Origin: Oscillospiraceae bacterium
GTDB lineage: Bacteria; Bacillota; Clostridia; Oscillospirales; Acutalibacteraceae
DNA: 26,452 nucleotides
Direction: 5' to 3'
NCBI GenBank assembly: GCA_015066165.1
Contig: SVOX01000006.1
Span: 1-26,452 of the forward strand
The notes beneath the pieces are model-generated. The model worked only from the letters and a program-made list of their open reading frames with translations, had not been told where the DNA came from and did not search any database. Shown in pieces: positions 1-7,174 of the stretch; within the stretch, counting starts at the first letter, position 1; every line of letters starts with the position of its first letter. A program made the translations under genes and the position numbers.

Positions 1-1225
1 CAATAATTTCGGGTTTGCCGTTGTAATTTTTATCGTTTAATACGGCGGTTTTAATTTTTTCGGCGGTGGCACCGCAAAGTAACAACTTTTCTACTTTTTG
101 AAGCACGTACGGCACCATTGGCTCATAAGGGATATGTTTATCATAACCGCCCGCAATAAGCCAAACTTTTTGTGGGAACGCTTTAAGTCCTGCAATAGTT
201 CTTGTTGGGCTTGAAGCGATAGAATCGTTATAATATTTTACTCCGTTTACTTCACGCACAAATTCAATACGGTGTTCAACACCTTTGAATTCTCGTGCAA
301 CTTTTTTGATGGAGTCCATTCCAACCCAACCCCAAACGGCAGTTATAGCAGATAAATAATTTTCAACGTTGTGGTCACCTAAAATTGCAATTTCGTCACG
401 GTGCATAATAGGAGCATCTATGCCACGGTAAGACATATGAATAACACCGTTTTGGTCGAGCCAAGCGCCGTTTTTAAGGGGAGTTTCCATACTGAACGAA
501 AGTGATTGACCACGTACAAACGGTTTAAAACCGCAAGTGATTTCATTATCACGGTTAAGTACTGTTCGTGAAAAAGCGTTTTGGTGGAGAATAATGTTTT
601 TCTTTGCCTCAACGTATTCGTCCATATCTTTGTGAATATCTAAATGGTTGGGCGCTACGTTTGTAACAACTGCAACGTCAGGACTTTTACGCATTGAAAT
701 TAGTTGGAATGAAGAAAGTTCAACCACCACAAAATCATCTTTAGTAATGTTTTCAATTTCGGGAAGTAAGGGCTTTCCAATGTTACCGCCGACAAATACA
801 CGCTTACCTTCGGCTTCGAGCATTTTTGCAATAAGGGTTGTGGTTGTGGTTTTACCGTCGGAACCGGTTATTGCAAAAACGGTAGCGGGGCAAAGGTCGA
901 AAAATACTTCCATTTCGCTTGTAACGGCGATACCTTTTTTACGGGCACTGTCAAGTTCGGGTAAGTGAAAATTCATACCTGGGGTACGGAAAATCATATC
1001 AACTTCCAAATTTTCCAAATAATTTTCACCCAAGCGTAAAATAGCGCCTGCATTTTCAAGTTTTTCAGCAATATCGCCAAGCATTTCTCGGCTTCTGCGG
1101 TCGCAAGCGTAAACTTTAGCGCCTTTGTTTAAAAAATTCATAATAAGCGGGGTATTGCTAACACCAATACCGCACATAGCAATTTTTTTGCCTTTTATTT
1201 GTTCAAAAAATTGTACGCAATCCAT
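1..1225 (-). CDS. murD: UDP-N-acetylmuramoyl-L-alanine--D-glutamate ligase (MurD), 3' end cut by window
   Basis: Cytoplasmic peptidoglycan precursor enzyme: it adds D-Glu to UDP-MurNAc-L-Ala using ATP. About 408 codons are visible of the roughly 450 usual, so only the C-terminal tail is missing beyond base 1. The N-terminal nucleotide-binding motif reads CGIGVSN (residues 18-24). The ATP loop is GSDGKTTTTT (121-130), where many homologues have GTNGKTT. Further on come HLDIH, HRIEFV and NDSIASSPTRT, the last being the domain-3 motif in the form I associate with clostridial MurD. The ATG at 1225 is preceded by GGAGGC with about 9 bases of spacing. The gene is first in its transcript, with its own promoter at 1270-1298, and the upstream neighbour is divergent. 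What follows murD is outside the window, so I cannot say whether it belongs to a division/cell-wall cluster. Confidence 0.93.
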   Translation of the reverse strand, partial: MDCVQFFEQIKGKKIAMCGIGVSNTPLIMNFLNKGAKVYACDRRSREMLGDIAEKLENAGAILRLGENYLENLEVDMIFRTPGMNFHLPELDSARKKGIAVTSEMEVFFDLCPATVFAITGSDGKTTTTTLIAKMLEAEGKRVFVGGNIGKPLLPEIENITKDDFVVVELSSFQLISMRKSPDVAVVTNVAPNHLDIHKDMDEYVEAKKNIILHQNAFSRTVLNRDNEITCGFKPFVRGQSLSFSMETPLKNGAWLDQNGVIHMSYRGIDAPIMHRDEIAILGDHNVENYLSAITAVWGWVGMDSIKKVAREFKGVEHRIEFVREVNGVKYYNDSIASSPTRTIAGLKAFPQKVWLIAGGYDKHIPYEPMVPYVLQKVEKLLLCGATAEKIKTAVLNDKNYNGKPEII

Positions 1226-1269
1226 AGTTCGTTTGCCTCCAATGTTTATATATATTTATCTATCTTTAT

Positions 1270-1298
1270 ATTATACTTAAAAAAAGAATAAATATCAA
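1270..1298 (-). promoter_or_regulatory. SigA-type promoter for murD
   Basis: On the minus strand TTGATA (1298-1293), a 17-bp spacer and a perfect TATAAT (1275-1270) lie about 45 bp upstream of the murD start codon. This is near consensus for a vegetative promoter. Confidence 0.75.
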
Positions 1299-1377
1299 CA
1301 GTAACTGTACAAATTTGTAAAAAATTTCATTTTTCGGGTGAGGTTTTGAATAATATTTAGAGAATGGAGGACGAATT

Positions 1378-2208
1378 ATGAATTTTATTAATTGCGCCAA
1401 ACAAGCCACGCCTGAACTTATAAGAAAATCGGTTGTTTTTTGGAGCCAAAACAGTTCACAGCATATAGACACCTTGTTACGCTCTACAAACGGCACAACA
1501 GCAGTTTTAGAGAACGATTTTAAAGAGCAGTTAAAGACCTTTCGTCAGCGGTTTGAATTGTTTTATAATACGTTTGGGCAAAACACTATTCCACTCTCTC
1601 GTTATCAAGAGTTTTTAAGGGTGAATTCGGGATTTATTAACCTTTTGGAACGAATAAAGTTTGAGGCGTTTTCGGGATATCCGGTACTTCAGCAGTCGGT
1701 GTTTCATTATATCTATGAAGCAAGATATATAAACGCTGTATTTTCGGCAAAAAGTCCAAATGGAAACGTGCTTATAACCCTATATTTTGCACCATTTTTG
1801 AACCAAAGTTTTAACTGTTTTTACAACCAAATGTACTTTTGGGGAATTATAGGGTCTATGCATCCGTCTTTGATTATGTCAAACAACGCTTTTTATAACG
1901 CTATAAACGGTTATTCAAAAGAGTTTTTAACAAACGTTACCAATAGTTTTAATAATTTGAATTTTCAGCTTTCATCTCTTAAAAGACCGATTAAAAAATC
2001 GGCTATTTCCCAAATTTTTGAAGAGTTTACATATCTTAATAACAACTATTTGGAATTTTTAAAAGATATAAGAAAAAACAGCCCTAAAATCTTCACAACG
2101 CCGATGGTTACCCGCTTGTCATCTTACTTTTACGGAGCGGTTGACCACCAAATAGCCGAGCACAAATTGGTTAGTGAAATAAATGAAAATATAGCCAAAT
2201 ATTTGTAA
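1378..2208 (+). CDS. DUF2935-like two-domain helical protein
   Basis: A 276-residue, mostly helical protein without signal peptide or clear membrane segment. Two half-repeats begin similarly: IRKSVVFWSQNSSQH near residue 15 and YFWGIIGSMHPSLI near residue 153. Each has an FW pair followed by a His. The C-terminal stretch SSYFYGAVDHQIAEHKL adds further His and Glu residues. This layout resembles the DUF2935 family of Bacillus and Clostridium, tandem four-helix bundles suggested to bind metal; no enzymatic role is established. Many of the His/Glu ligands I would expect in well-conserved members look sparse here, so it may be a divergent member. The ATG at 1378 has GGAGG seven bases upstream. 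It is divergent from murD and seems to be transcribed alone; no obvious SigA promoter was found, which could mean a sporulation sigma factor, but that is inference. Confidence 0.6.
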   Translation: MNFINCAKQATPELIRKSVVFWSQNSSQHIDTLLRSTNGTTAVLENDFKEQLKTFRQRFELFYNTFGQNTIPLSRYQEFLRVNSGFINLLERIKFEAFSGYPVLQQSVFHYIYEARYINAVFSAKSPNGNVLITLYFAPFLNQSFNCFYNQMYFWGIIGSMHPSLIMSNNAFYNAINGYSKEFLTNVTNSFNNLNFQLSSLKRPIKKSAISQIFEEFTYLNNNYLEFLKDIRKNSPKIFTTPMVTRLSSYFYGAVDHQIAEHKLVSEINENIAKYL

Positions 2209-2241
2209 AATTTAAAAGCGAAAAATTCGTGTTTGCCGTAC

Positions 2242-2270
2242 TTGACGGAATTGTAGCACTATGTTAAAAT
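2242..2270 (+). promoter_or_regulatory. SigA-type promoter for the orphan membrane protein
   Basis: TTGACG (2242-2247), a 17-bp spacer and TAAAAT (2265-2270) lie about 47 bp upstream of the ATG at 2317. Spacing and boxes are close to consensus, so the downstream gene has its own promoter. Confidence 0.65.
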
Positions 2271-2276
2271 ATAAAT

Positions 2277-2304
2277 ATACAATTTGTTATAATTCATATT
2301 GTAT
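2277..2304 (+). promoter_or_regulatory. inverted repeat in the 5' leader, possible operator
   Basis: ATACAAT (2277-2283) and ATTGTAT (2298-2304) form a perfect 7-bp inverted repeat with a 14-bp centre. It sits between the predicted transcription start and the GGAGGG ribosome site. It could be a regulator site or a weak RNA hairpin; only its position supports a function. Confidence 0.3.
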
Positions 2305-2316
2305 GGAGGGATTTAA

Positions 2317-3189
2317 ATGATTAACTCAGTTGATGTTAAGGAATTTGAAGAAATCACTGCTGAAAGTAGCAAAAAGAAAAATAAAAAGAAAAAAACTATA
2401 ACTTTTAGCATAATTCTTGTTTGCTTTTTATTGTTTGTTATATCATGGAATTGTTATGTGAGACATCAATTAAGTGATAGTATTCCACGTGATATTTGCT
2501 ATTTTTACGCTAATTATAATGGTGATTCGAATTCTGCAAAATCAGAAGAAGCTTTAAAAAGATATAATAATGCAGATATTAAAATTTCAAATATTGATGT
2601 TTGGGAAATATTTTTACTGCCTAATTATAAAAAACAATTAAAAGCATATGAAAATTTTTTCGATAATTTCCCTGATGAAAGAGTCATAAAGAAATTTAAT
2701 CAGTGCAGAGATGCGGATGAAGCACAAGCAGAACACTATAAAGTTGTTGAAAAATTAGTGTCTATACGTGAAGGCGAAACACCTTTTGAAGAAAAAGATG
2801 TTCTCTTGAAAATGTATTATAAAACATGGACAGAATGTAATAAAAAAATAGCAACTGTGCTGGAATGTGAAGAGAGTTTAGTGAAAATTGAGCATAGCAA
2901 AAATGCACTCGAACTGGAAAAAGCAAAAATCAAAAATGAACTTGTCGGTGTGATTTGGAAGGGCTTTGGAAGTGATGTAGAGTATAAAGATGTCACTAAT
3001 ATAAAAGAAATTTATGATTTATGTAAAAGAAACGAAATGCCATTGATTAGAAATTTATCTGAAGTTGTTTTGTATGAAGAAACATCTAAAATTTCTGATT
3101 GGATTCATTATTTAGATAGTGATCATCCTACATTTAAATATTTGAAAAAGAGCATGGAAGATGCAAATGGTTATTACAATTATAAATAG
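2317..3189 (+). CDS. orphan single-pass membrane protein
   Basis: 290 residues, not recognised. A Lys-rich cytoplasmic start (KKKNKKKK, residues 20-27) precedes one hydrophobic segment at about 29-48 (FSIILVCFLLFVISW within it). A roughly 240-residue hydrophilic tail follows, rich in Lys and Glu and probably helical, with likely coiled coil around residues 185-212. The positive N-terminus predicts N-in topology with the tail outside. Five Cys are scattered without a known motif. The coding sequence is visibly more AT-rich than murD or mrp on either side and uses AGA rather than CGT for Arg, which suggests recent acquisition. A promoter at 2242-2270 and GGAGGG before the ATG support expression. 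I assign no function. Confidence 0.6.
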   Translation: MINSVDVKEFEEITAESSKKKNKKKKTITFSIILVCFLLFVISWNCYVRHQLSDSIPRDICYFYANYNGDSNSAKSEEALKRYNNADIKISNIDVWEIFLLPNYKKQLKAYENFFDNFPDERVIKKFNQCRDADEAQAEHYKVVEKLVSIREGETPFEEKDVLLKMYYKTWTECNKKIATVLECEESLVKIEHSKNALELEKAKIKNELVGVIWKGFGSDVEYKDVTNIKEIYDLCKRNEMPLIRNLSEVVLYEETSKISDWIHYLDSDHPTFKYLKKSMEDANGYYNYK

Positions 3190-3194
3190 AATAT

Positions 3195-3224
3195 AAAAAA
3201 CCGGGCTTGGAAACAAGCCCGGTT
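3195..3224 (-). terminator. intrinsic terminator of mrp
   Basis: An 11-bp perfect stem (AACCGGGCTTG / CAAGCCCGGTT, 3199-3209 and 3214-3224) with a 4-base loop. On the minus strand it begins 6 bp after the mrp stop and runs into TTTTTT. It may also slow transcripts from the convergent gene ending at 3189, but the plus-strand T-run is weak. Confidence 0.9.
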
Positions 3225-3229
3225 AAAAT

Positions 3230-4069
3230 TTATTTAGTCTTTTCTTCAATTTTTTCTGCGGCGGTTTGGAGATAAATGTTTTCATACATCTCAAAATTGC
3301 CGTTATCAACCATTTTAGCAACGTTCACGTCAATAGGCATTTTGCCGAGTAAATCTATGTTCAGTTCTTCGGCAATAGTATCGGTAGAAGAACCAAAAAT
3401 TTTGAACTCTTCGCCACATTCGGGGCATACAACGTAACTCATATTTTCAACAAGTCCTAAAACGGGAATTTTCATAAGTTCAGCCATATTGTATGCTTTT
3501 TTAACTATCATCGAAACTAAATCTTGCGGTGAAGTTACAATTACAATTCCGTCAAGCGGAAGACTTTGGAAAACAGTTAAAGGTACATCGCCTGTACCGG
3601 GTGGGCAGTCAACAAAAAGGTAATCAAGGTCACCCCAGACAACGTCGTGCCAGAATTGTTTTACAGCGCCCGCAATAACGGGACCGCGCCATAAAACAGG
3701 GGACTCTTTATCTTCGAGTAAGAGGTTTATTGACATAAGTTTAATACCGGTTTTGGTCTCGGCAGGTAAAATACCTATTTCGTTTTGCATAGCACGTGAA
3801 TTTATGCCAAAAGTTTTAGGTATTGAAGGGCCTGTAATATCGGCATCAAGAATACCAACTTTATAACCCATTCTTTGCATAAGCACAGCAAGTGAAGAAG
3901 TTACAAGTGATTTACCTACGCCACCCTTACCGCTTACAACGCCTATTACGTGTTTAATATTATTATATTCTCCGGTTGGTTCTAACAAACTTTCTTGCGT
4001 TCTGCTGCTACAGTTTTGTGAACACGAACTACAGTTGCCCGAACAACCGCTTTTATTTTCTTCAGCCAT
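3230..4069 (-). CDS. mrp: Mrp/NBP35-family iron-sulfur carrier ATPase
   Basis: 279-residue P-loop ATPase of the Mrp/ApbC/NBP35 family, cytosolic proteins that hold and transfer Fe-S clusters to apoproteins. The deviant Walker A is GKGGVGKS (47-54). The family's CPPGTGD lies at 155-161 and the cluster-binding CPEC at 215-218. The first 22 residues carry four Cys in a C-x3-C-x2-C-x3-C arrangement (9, 13, 16, 20), an extra N-terminal Cys cluster reminiscent of NBP35 and common in clostridial Mrp. The start ATG is preceded by GGAG. A promoter at 4103-4130 and a terminator right after the stop make it a single-gene unit, although read-through from the spore-type pair upstream is possible. ApbC is the alternative name. 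Confidence 0.93.
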   Translation of the reverse strand: MAEENKSGCSGNCSSCSQNCSSRTQESLLEPTGEYNNIKHVIGVVSGKGGVGKSLVTSSLAVLMQRMGYKVGILDADITGPSIPKTFGINSRAMQNEIGILPAETKTGIKLMSINLLLEDKESPVLWRGPVIAGAVKQFWHDVVWGDLDYLFVDCPPGTGDVPLTVFQSLPLDGIVIVTSPQDLVSMIVKKAYNMAELMKIPVLGLVENMSYVVCPECGEEFKIFGSSTDTIAEELNIDLLGKMPIDVNVAKMVDNGNFEMYENIYLQTAAEKIEEKTK

Positions 4070-4102
4070 TTTAAAAACTCCTAATATTTATTTAACATTA
4101 CT

Positions 4103-4130
4103 ATTATAACTCTAATTTTAAAAAATTCAA
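4103..4130 (-). promoter_or_regulatory. SigA-type promoter for mrp
   Basis: On the minus strand TTGAAT (4130-4125), a 16-bp spacer and TATAAT (4108-4103) lie in the 69-bp gap upstream of the mrp start codon. Confidence 0.65.
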
Positions 4131-4138
4131 GGCGAAAA

Positions 4139-5497
4139 TCATCTATTATTAAAAAAATCGTACTGATTAGCAATGGTAGCCCAAGTTGTAGGTCCCACCG
4201 CACCTGAAACGGGGAGTGAAAAAAGTTCTTGAAAAGTGCGAACCGCATTTTCGGTTTGGTCACCGTAAAACCCCGTTACCGATACGTTTGGGATTTCGGG
4301 TATGTTTTGCGCTATTAAGGAAAGATAGGTTTGCAAATCACGAACGCTGTCGTTACGCATACCTGGAGTTAAGAAAAATCCTGGGTAGAGTTTGGCGTTG
4401 GAGCCCTCATAACCCGAAGGCAGTGATGCTACGGTTTCGGTGTAAACACGGGATATGGTATTCCAAGTTTGTGTATCAACAACACCCGTCACATCGAGCC
4501 CGTAAAACTCTTGAAAACGTTCTACTGCAGCCACCGTTTCGGGTCCGAAATAGTTGCTTCTTGGTACGGGTTCCAATGCGCCGTTGAAGTAGGCGATAAT
4601 GCTTAAATAATATTGCAAAGTAGTTACGGGGATACCGCTTGAACCCTCGCTTATTTGGGTGTCAAACGGAATTGTGGCTTCTGCCACCGAAATTCCTTCG
4701 CTCACAAGGTCGGAAAGTCCTTTTACACCGTTGTAATATTGTTTAATTTTGTACCAAGTCGCTTTATCAACCTGACCGTTTTGAGTGAGATTAAAAATTT
4801 CTTGAAATTTTCTAACCGCCGCTTCGGTATCAAGCCCAAAAATACCGTTAATTTGGGCGATTTTTGGTATTGCGGGGTAGTTACGGGCAATGCGGTTGAG
4901 TTCGGTTTGAATTATTTGAACGTTATTGCCCGAATCACCCAATTTTAGCGGTACACCCGGGTAAGATTCTTCAGTGAAACCAACCGGCGCATCATTTACA
5001 ATGCCTATATCGTTGCCGTAAAAATTTTGCAAAATTTCAAAGGGTGTTAGACCTTGTTCGGCAAGGGGGACTGTGCCCCATTGTGAAAGCCCTTGGCAAG
5101 TGGAAGTGGTACCGTTGCAAAATGCGGCAAAAAGCGGTTGTACGCTGCCCTGCCGCACAATGTAATCATTAAAAATTTCGTCAACTATGTAGCCAATATT
5201 TTCAAAAATTTCGCGGTCGGGCTTGAATGCCTGGTCAAATTGAGTTGAGTTTGTAATGTCAAAATCATAACCACGTGAGCGGTAATATTCGGTGTAAACT
5301 CGGTTTAACGCAAAAGAAATAATAGCGTAAATATTAGCCCTTAAGGCGTTTTCGGGCCAAGTGGGGTAAATTTCGCTTGAAGCCACGTTTTTTACATACT
5401 GTGTAAACGGCACGGTCACGTTTTGGGCGGTGGAATTTGGCGGACCTAAATGTACGGTTATGGTTTCGGGAATAGTGGGTAGTAGTATTTCTGCCAT
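4139..5497 (-). CDS. SpoIID-like domain protein with three peptidoglycan-binding domains
   Basis: Residues about 25-175 resemble the SpoIID/LytB lytic transglycosylase fold. The segment YVKNVASSEIYPTWPENAL (34-52) matches the active-site region, with Glu42 as candidate catalytic acid. GLSQWG followed by a PFEILQNFYG stretch matches the domain's conserved end (GMSQYGA, EILxxYY). Three PG_binding_1 repeats follow at roughly 185-265, 280-355 and 375-447, each with a D/E-AVxxFQE core. No signal peptide or membrane anchor is visible, odd for a wall-acting protein; a mother-cell product delivered to the spore is one possibility. I start it at ATG 5497 because AGGTG lies 6 bases upstream; a GTG at 5506 in the same frame overlaps that ribosome site. 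It lies 9 bp after the stop of the upstream gene, so the two are probably co-transcribed and coupled. Confidence 0.8.
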   Translation of the reverse strand: MAEILLPTIPETITVHLGPPNSTAQNVTVPFTQYVKNVASSEIYPTWPENALRANIYAIISFALNRVYTEYYRSRGYDFDITNSTQFDQAFKPDREIFENIGYIVDEIFNDYIVRQGSVQPLFAAFCNGTTSTCQGLSQWGTVPLAEQGLTPFEILQNFYGNDIGIVNDAPVGFTEESYPGVPLKLGDSGNNVQIIQTELNRIARNYPAIPKIAQINGIFGLDTEAAVRKFQEIFNLTQNGQVDKATWYKIKQYYNGVKGLSDLVSEGISVAEATIPFDTQISEGSSGIPVTTLQYYLSIIAYFNGALEPVPRSNYFGPETVAAVERFQEFYGLDVTGVVDTQTWNTISRVYTETVASLPSGYEGSNAKLYPGFFLTPGMRNDSVRDLQTYLSLIAQNIPEIPNVSVTGFYGDQTENAVRTFQELFSLPVSGAVGPTTWATIANQYDFFNNR

Positions 5498-5506
5498 AGT
5501 GTTCAC

Positions 5507-5998
5507 CTATAAGTCGTATTTTTGCGATTCGTCAAAAATAAAGGGTCCTTTATCTTCGCCGGCAGTTTCGGTGAGTAAAAGATTTGACTGTTGAAGTGAC
5601 GTAACACCCGAAAAAACAGGAATATTTAAGTGTATGTTTTTAATATATCCGTCGGCTTCGATTATCATATTGTAAACGGCGTAGGGTAAAAGGGTGTTGT
5701 CTTCTTGCAAGGATAATGATTTTTCGGGCGTGGGAAGTGAAAACAACTTTGTTCGTCCGCTTTGGTCGGTAAGGGCGGTATCGACTACGTTTATATCAGG
5801 GTATTCGCCTGTGAAAATTGTAACTTTGGCATTTTTAACAGGGTAAAGCGAACGCACCGTTGTCACAATGGCTAAAAGACCGCCTGTGGTAGAAGAATTT
5901 GAAGTTTGGGCTACGGCGGGAACGGCTGTGTTTTTATTTGTTTTATTGTACATTTTAAGCATTTCATTTTTATATTTTTCAATTAAATTTTTATCCAA
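5507..5998 (-). CDS. small protein with carboxypeptidase-regulatory-like (transthyretin-like) domain
   Basis: About 163 residues. After a short helical, Lys-rich start and a Ser/Thr-rich linker, GGLLAIVTTVRSLYPVKNAK and the following region look like a CarboxypepD_reg / transthyretin-like beta-sandwich: a xxxPVxxAxVxI strand, TALTDQSGRTKLF turn, then YNMIIEADGY. Such domains usually bind proteins or stabilise folds rather than catalyse. There is no signal peptide. Start choice: AGAGGTGA is followed 6 bases later by TTG at 5998; a GTG at 6007 in frame is part of that ribosome site, so TTG is preferred. Its stop is 9 bp from the SpoIID-like gene start, implying a two-gene unit. Similar small genes beside this peptidoglycan-binding protein occur in Clostridia, from memory. 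Function unknown. Confidence 0.7.
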   Translation of the reverse strand: MDKNLIEKYKNEMLKMYNKTNKNTAVPAVAQTSNSSTTGGLLAIVTTVRSLYPVKNAKVTIFTGEYPDINVVDTALTDQSGRTKLFSLPTPEKSLSLQEDNTLLPYAVYNMIIEADGYIKNIHLNIPVFSGVTSLQQSNLLLTETAGEDKGPFIFDESQKYDL

Positions 5999-6016
5999 AA
6001 AAATCACCTCTTATTA

Positions 6017-6039
6017 TTTTATGGAAAGTTTTCATAAAA
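6017..6039. promoter_or_regulatory. imperfect palindrome between divergent genes
   Basis: TTTTATGGAAA and TTTTCATAAAA flank a single G, an 11-bp inverted repeat with one G:T mismatch. It sits between the divergent small-protein gene and the aldose epimerase promoter, where an operator would be expected. No regulator can be named. Confidence 0.3.
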
Positions 6040-6052
6040 GGTGAAAAAGTTA

Positions 6053-6080
6053 TTGAAATATTAACTATAAATGGTATAAT
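6053..6080 (+). promoter_or_regulatory. SigA-type promoter for the aldose epimerase gene
   Basis: TTGAAA (6053-6058), 16-bp spacer and TATAAT (6075-6080), followed by AAAGGAG and an ATG 20 bp downstream. The resulting leader would be very short. Confidence 0.75.
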
Positions 6081-6099
6081 GAAGTAAAGGAGTGTTTTT

Positions 6100-6951
6100 A
6101 TGGTAATACTTGAAAATGAAGTTTTGTATGTAGAAATTTCTGAAAAAGGAGCCGAAGTTCGTAAACTTCTTTGCGAAGGTAAAAACCGTGTATGGACTGC
6201 CGACCCTAAATATTGGGGAGATGTTTCACCGGTGCTTTTCCCAATTTGCAGTCGTTTGCGTGAGGGTTACTTTACTTACGAAGGCAAAAAGTATGAAATG
6301 GGTATGCACGGCTTTGCAGGTAAGCAAGAGTTCCAAGTTGAAGAAAGCACCCCGATTTCAGCCACTTTTTTGCTAAAAGATAATGAAGAAACATTGGCGC
6401 AGTATCCTTGGCATTTTGAGTTTCGTGTAACTTATACTTTGCGTGGCAACTGTCTTGATGTCACTTACGATATTAGAAACAAATCACAAAGCACAATGTA
6501 CTATTCGGTAGGTGCTCACGAAAGTTATTGGTGTGAAAATGGCATTGAAGATTATGATATAATTTTTGAGCGTAACGAAACGCTTTATAACGTTACATAC
6601 GATGATAAGAGCGTTCCTTGCACAAGACACATTATGCTGAAAGACAGCAATGTTTTGCCTTTATATGAACATTATTTTAATATTGATTCAATTATTTTTA
6701 AAGACGTAAAATCTCGTTATGCAACCATTAGAAACCGTAAAACAGGTGAGAGTTCTTCGGTTAAGTTTGACGGTTTTGATTATCTTCTTTTGTGGCACAA
6801 ACCGGGGGCTCCATACATTTGCTTTGAACCGTGGGCTGGTATTTGCGCTTCAAACGGCGGCGTGACAGATATCACTAAAAAAGAAGGCATATTAAAACTT
6901 GAAGCGGGCGAAAAGAAAATTTTCAATCACTCAGTATATTATCAAAATTAA
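6100..6951 (+). CDS. aldose 1-epimerase family protein (LacX-like)
   Basis: 283-residue cytosolic protein of the galactose mutarotase-like fold, which interconverts alpha and beta anomers of sugars or sugar phosphates. Features of the LacX subgroup are visible: PVLFPICSRLREG near 44-56, the MHGFAG His (His70), VGAHESY with the second His (His140), and CFEPWAG with the candidate catalytic base Glu243. The usual GGHPAF motif reads VGAHESY here, so substrate preference may differ from typical members. AAAGGAG lies 7 bases before the ATG. It is a single-gene unit with a promoter at 6053 and a terminator at 7001. No sugar genes flank it, so the substrate cannot be inferred from context. Confidence 0.85.
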   Translation: MVILENEVLYVEISEKGAEVRKLLCEGKNRVWTADPKYWGDVSPVLFPICSRLREGYFTYEGKKYEMGMHGFAGKQEFQVEESTPISATFLLKDNEETLAQYPWHFEFRVTYTLRGNCLDVTYDIRNKSQSTMYYSVGAHESYWCENGIEDYDIIFERNETLYNVTYDDKSVPCTRHIMLKDSNVLPLYEHYFNIDSIIFKDVKSRYATIRNRKTGESSSVKFDGFDYLLLWHKPGAPYICFEPWAGICASNGGVTDITKKEGILKLEAGEKKIFNHSVYYQN

Positions 6952-7000
6952 TTTTTTAGACGGAGTAAAAAGCGAAAAAAGTTAAAGTTAAATAACAAGC

Positions 7001-7028
7001 AAAAACACCCGAAATTTCGGGTGTTTTT
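7001..7028 (+). terminator. intrinsic terminator after the aldose epimerase gene
   Basis: A 28-bp perfect palindrome whose GC part is ACACCCGAAA / TTTCGGGTGT, ending in six T. It starts about 50 bp after the stop codon. The rest of the 6952-7174 gap holds only the promoter at 7076. Confidence 0.9.
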
Positions 7029-7075
7029 TATTTGCTTAAAGTTGGTGTTTTTAAAAAATGACGTTGATAAAATTC

Positions 7076-7104
7076 TTGATTTTTAAGATTATATATGATA
7101 ATAT
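7076..7104 (+). promoter_or_regulatory. possible SigA promoter for the large secreted protein
   Basis: TTGATT (7076-7081), 17-bp spacer and TAATAT (7099-7104), about 70 bp before the chosen start. The region is very AT-rich so other boxes could be drawn. A 10-bp palindrome CGTATATACG (7150-7159) lies just before the ribosome site. Confidence 0.45.
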
Positions 7105-7174
7105 TATTATGTATAGGTATGTATATTATATTGTCAATGAATAACCAAGCGTATATACGTTTATGAGGTGTTTT

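Noticed and set aside
4216..4948. Plus-strand open frames of 123 and 97 codons opposite the peptidoglycan-binding gene
   Set aside because: The opposite strand has three clear peptidoglycan-binding domains; these frames encode nothing recognisable and are antisense shadows.
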